Assembly: GCA_963776195.1 (NCBI GenBank)
Contig: CAVZMO010000017.1
Coordinates: forward strand, 43,466 to 107,465
Length of the DNA: 64,000 nt
Source: CAVZMO01 sp963776195
GTDB taxonomy: Bacteria > Nitrospirota > Thermodesulfovibrionia > Thermodesulfovibrionales > SM23-35
Direction of reading: 5' to 3'
The notes beneath the pieces were generated by a model. The model saw only the letters and a list, made by a program, of their open reading frames with translations, was not told the origin of the DNA and did no database searches. A program made the position numbers and the translations under genes. Shown one piece after another: positions 60,464-64,000 of this stretch. Within the stretch, counting starts at the first letter, position 1. Every line of letters starts with the position of its first letter.

Positions 60464-62941
60464 TGACTATATTAACTAATTTGCCCTTTACCACAATGAC
60501 CTTTTTAATCGATTTGCCGCCGATCATTTCTTTAATTCTCTGATCTTCAAGGGCTATCTTTTTTATTTCATTATCGGGCATGCCTGCGGATATCATGATC
60601 CTCGATCTCAGTTTGCCGTTAACCTGAACAACAAGCTCTATCTGCTCTTCTTTTGCAGCGTCTTCATCCCACTCAGGCCAATTCTGCTCGAATATGCTCG
60701 GTCTGTTCCCTATCGCCTCCCACATTTCTTCTGCGATATGAGGTGAAAAGGGCGAAAGAAGCAGAAGCACCCTGTCGATCGCGAATCTGAAAACAGTTCG
60801 GTCTTCATCGGGTTCCGGTTCGAATGAAGTGATCTCATTAATAAGCTCCATCATTCCGGCTATCGCGGTATTGAAATGATACTCCCGCTCCATATCGGTT
60901 GTACCTTTTTGATGGTCTGATGTGTTTTACGGAAAAGGCGCAAAGCGTCAGGCGTAAGGAGCAGGTGTCATGTTTTTTTCCGCCCCATTCTTTACCCTTA
61001 GCCTCACGATTTTTATAGACCATTCCCCACAGCCTGTTCAGAAACCTGTGCGCCCCGTCGACCCCTTTGTCCGACCAATCAAGGTCTTTCTCCGGCGGGG
61101 CTGCAAAGAGGGAAAACAGCCTTGACGTGTCGGCGCCGTACCTCTCTATCAGATAATTGGGGTCGACAACATTGCCCTTTGACTTGGACATCTTCGCCCC
61201 GTCTTTGATAACCATACCCTGCGTGAGAAGGTTCTGAAAGGGTTCGCTGATATCGAGAAGTCCGAGATCACGGATGACCCTCGTAAAAAACCTTGAATAA
61301 AGGAGATGAAGCACAGCGTGCTCAATACCGCCGATATACTGGTCAACGGGCATCCAGTATCTGGCATCCGACTCATCGTTGTTGATATCAGATTTCAGAT
61401 CAATGTCACCCTTTTTAGAACAATACCGCATGAAATACCACGATGAGTCTACAAACGTATCCATAGTGTCGGTCTCACGCCTGGCCTTGCCGCCGCATTT
61501 TGGACAATCTGTATATAAAAATGCCGGGGAATCAAGGAGGGGCGAACTCCCTTTTCCGGTAATCTTCACGTCTTCGGGAAGTATTACAGGAAGGTCCTCT
61601 TCCGGGACAGGCACAATGCCGCATTTGTCGCAATAGATAACGGGGATGGGCGTCCCCCAGTATCTCTGCCGTGAAATGCCCCAGTCCCTTAATTTGAAAT
61701 TAATTACTGCCTTACCGAGTCCTTTGTCCTCTATGAAATTTATTATCTTCTTTTTGGCAATATCACTTCTAAGACCGCTGAACTCTCCTGAATTAACGAG
61801 TATCCCTTCATCTTCATACGCCTCGATAAGTATTCCGGGTTCAATAATCCCTCCCTTAGCAAATGTGGGGCGGGGGGATTTCCGGCACTATGACAACTTT
61901 TATCGGCAGATCATATTTTTTTGCAAACTCAAAATCCCTCTGGTCGTGCGCCGGCACAGACATAATCGCACCGGTTCCGTATTCCATGAGCACGAAATTC
62001 GCGACATAGACAGGGATCTTATCTCCGTTTAACGGATTGACCGCATAAGGGCCCGTAAAAAGGCCTATCTTTTCTGTTTCCTTGCCGTATTTGGCCTTTA
62101 CAGCATCGAGTTTTTCAGCATCCTTCACAAGCTTCTCCGACAGAGGATGCGCCGGCGCAATGCACATAAAGGTCACACCGAATAAAGTGTCAGGCCGTGT
62201 CGTAAAAATCCTCAACTTCTCGCTCATTCCTTCGAGAGGAAAATCCACCTCAACGCCTTCACCTTTGCCGATCCAGTTTTTCTGCATGAGGACCACTCTT
62301 TCAGGCCATCCCTTTAATTCCTCGCACTCCCGGAGCAATTCTTCGGCATAACGTGTAATCCTGAAAAACCACTGTTCGAGCTTCTTCTGGACAACCACGC
62401 TGTCGCAGCGCCAGCACTTTTCTTCAATAACCTGTTCATTGGCAAGAACCGTAGCGCAGGAAGGACACCAGTTTACGTAGGAATGTTTTCTATAGGCGAG
62501 TCCTTTATCCAGCATCTTGAGGAAAAACCACTGGTTCCATTTATAGTATTCAGGACTGCACGTGGTCACTTCTCTTTCCCAGTCATAGCTGAGCCCCATC
62601 CGGTTAAGCTGCTTTTTCATATTTCTCGATATTCTTATATGTCCATTCCGCGGGATGAACACCGTGCTTTATTGCAGCATTCTCGGCAGGCAGGCCGAAA
62701 GCATCCCATCCCATCGGGTGAAGCACATTGTATCCGCGCATCCGTTTATACCTTGCGATCACATCGCCGATTGCATAGTTCCTCACATGCCCCATGTGAT
62801 TTCGCCGGAGGGATAAGGGAACATCTCAAGGCAATAAAACTTTTTCCGCGATGGATTCAACTCTGTTCTATGGAGATCCCTCTCGGACCAGTATTCTTGC
62901 CACTTCAACTCAACTTTTTGAGGATCATATTTTTCTTCCAA
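60453..62941 (-). CDS. leuS: Leucyl-tRNA synthetase (five frame breaks)
   Basis: A class I synthetase charging tRNA-Leu. The start is TTG 62941 after GGAGGTAGAC (MEEKYDPQKVELKWQEYW). Motifs across frames: FPYPSGE plus MGHVRNYAIGDVIARYKRMR (HIGH), GWDAFGLPAENAAIKHG, the zinc knuckle CWRCDSV, the editing domain TTRPDTLFGVTFMCIAPAHP and VPAHDQRDFEFAKKY, RDWGISRQRYWGTPIPVIYC, KMSKSKGNVVDPNYLIERYG (KMSKS) and the anticodon-binding end. Breaks near 62798, 62630, 61868, 60935 and 60903 are single-base; three are homopolymer changes. LeuS is essential, so these are almost surely assembly indels. A repeat-like insert (HDTCSLRLTLCAFS) lies near 60960. Confidence 0.93.
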
Positions 62942-63102
62942 GTCTACCTCCCGAAATCAACGAAAATACCATAAAAAAGACATACCAGCTATACTCGTAC
63001 GAAGGGTATTATAGCAAAATATTAGAAAACGTCGCGTTTATTTAACCACGATGATAACGTGAAATAGCGCAGATGTTTCGAATAAATGGAATTTTTCGTG
63101 AA

Positions 63103-64000
63103 CTATCCGGCCGAAAGGTTTACCTGGTAAGTGCTCCAATTCTTACAATTCAGGCACCGTCCCGACCATTCAGAAGCTGTATACCTGCATTTAATACAAT
63201 TGTATGACAGACTGAAGGCACACTTATTGGAATCCAAGGCCCTCTTGAACTCATGTACGGCCCTGTCGATCTGCTTCCTCTTCATATAAAGATTGCCCAT
63301 AAGCTGGTGCATCTCCGGATAGGTAGCGCCTCCGGTATCAATAGAGGTCATTATTTCGAATGCATCGTCTATCATTTCGAGCCTGTAATAAAGTCTTCCG
63401 AGAAAAAACTTAATCATCGGGTCCTGGGGATTTCTTAATATTTTATTCTTGTAAATCCTAATAAGTCTAAGCGGTTCATTCACACTGATCAGCAAATCTT
63501 CGAGCCTCAAAAGGACAATCGTGGACGATGTCTGTTCATAGCTTTTTTCGAGGAGATTAATCGTCTCCTCGGCCTCTCCTTCTCTCAGCAGCACTTCTGC
63601 AAGACCCAGGGTGGCCGGGAAAAAATCTTTTTCTAGCCTCAATACGGTCCTGAAAGCCTTCTTCGCCTTTTCAAGCTCCCCGTTTTCAAGGCTATATCTT
63701 CCGTACTCATATTTATATCCCACAAGGTTTTGCCGTTCCCGGTGTTTATTCTTTTCGGCATGTTCGTTTTTCAGTATCATTTTCTGAACGAATACGAGAT
63801 CATCCATTTTTCCTGTTTCTCCAAGGATATCCCTCTTTTTGTACAGGGCTGACAGGTTCTTATCGTCCAAATCCAGTATCTCTTCGATATACCTTAGGGC
63901 GTCAGGCCACCTGCCAGATTTTTCCATAGGCCTTTCAAGAGAGAATAAGACTTCGATATTTTTTGGATTGAGATCCCTTGCCCTTTCGTAGTGCTCCCGT
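63103..64000 (-). CDS. lapB: LapB (YciM)-like TPR protein with rubredoxin-type zinc end, 5' end outside window
   Basis: The frame is open to the window edge. Tandem TPR units are visible (YEYGRYSLENGELEKAKKAF, ATLGLAEVLLREGEAEETIN, IKFFLGRLYYRLEMIDDAFE, HQLMGNLYMKRKQIDRAVHE). It ends in a rubredoxin-like metal site YNCIKCRYTASEWSGRC followed by LNCKNWSTY. LapB sits at the inner membrane and recruits FtsH to LpxC to balance LPS synthesis. It fits the nearby lpt genes. The N-terminal membrane anchor would be beyond 64000. Confidence 0.85.
   Translation of the reverse strand, partial: REHYERARDLNPKNIEVLFSLERPMEKSGRWPDALRYIEEILDLDDKNLSALYKKRDILGETGKMDDLVFVQKMILKNEHAEKNKHRERQNLVGYKYEYGRYSLENGELEKAKKAFRTVLRLEKDFFPATLGLAEVLLREGEAEETINLLEKSYEQTSSTIVLLRLEDLLISVNEPLRLIRIYKNKILRNPQDPMIKFFLGRLYYRLEMIDDAFEIMTSIDTGGATYPEMHQLMGNLYMKRKQIDRAVHEFKRALDSNKCAFSLSYNCIKCRYTASEWSGRCLNCKNWSTYQVNLSAG

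Overview
The window is a stretch of bacterial chromosome, most likely from a Gram-negative (diderm) organism. It carries LPS-transport genes (lptA, lptB, lptC, lptE), a type IV pilus pilMNOPQ operon, lapB, and a meso-diaminopimelate-type murE. The protein flavour, the rpsT/holA/lptE/leuS neighbourhood and the DHH-CBS-tRNA-nucleotidyltransferase fusion fit the Nitrospirota or a deltaproteobacterial-type lineage. That placement is an impression from memory, not a search result.

Layout. 1-3.7 kb: pilM-N-O-P-Q (minus strand, pilQ cut by the window edge). 3.9-10.4 kb: truB, tRNA-Arg(ACG), a frameshifted DUF2155-like lipoprotein, tRNA-Ser(GCT), rapZ, hpf, rpoN, lptB, lptA, lptC. 10.5-20.4 kb: an accessory island with a small tRNA-binding protein, a SEC-C protein, an XRE + ImmA/IrrE pair behind a palindromic operator, gene debris (a second ImmA/IrrE tail, a decapitated MBL-fold hydrolase, a methyltransferase start), a membrane protein, and a minus-strand run of four defence genes: PaeR7I/XhoI-type restriction enzyme, DNA methyltransferase, DUF262 protein and HEPN protein. 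An ADP-ribosylglycohydrolase and an SspB-like gene close the island. 20.9-39.7 kb: a complete division and cell-wall cluster read on the minus strand from an MraZ-controlled promoter (mraZ, rsmH, ftsL, ftsI, murE, murF, mraY, a D-Ala-D-Ala carboxypeptidase, murD, ftsW, murG, murC, murB, ddl, ftsQ, ftsA, ftsZ). 40-46 kb: HU, a MITE-like repeat, a thiamine-binding-type protein, the DHH-CBS-CCA enzyme, a GGDEF remnant, PolX and rimI. 46.2-54.4 kb: a nested mobile region (IS1380 transposase, REP-associated tyrosine transposase with its REP sequences, truncated IS110-type transposase with a long 3' non-coding tail) followed by an RHS polymorphic toxin ending in a phospholipase-A2-like domain, with an overlapping small membrane protein that is a candidate immunity gene. 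54.4-64 kb: NUDIX, FmdB, AlkA-type glycosylase, a deoxyhypusine-synthase-like protein, rpsT, holA, lptE, leuS, lapB.

Two genome-wide features stand out. First, at least 13 single-base-type reading-frame breaks occur in otherwise well-conserved and partly essential genes (ftsA, leuS, lptE, the carboxypeptidase, rhs, the lipoprotein); several are homopolymer changes, so uncorrected indels in the assembly are the simplest explanation. Second, short simple or dispersed repeats have entered coding sequences in frame (murD four times, murE, truB, lptE, leuS), adding small peptide inserts. The best candidates for new biology are the RHS-PLA2/membrane-protein pair with its structured leader, the HEPN-DUF262 pair joined to a restriction-modification operon, the possible guide RNA of the IS110 remnant, and the coding-repeat phenomenon.
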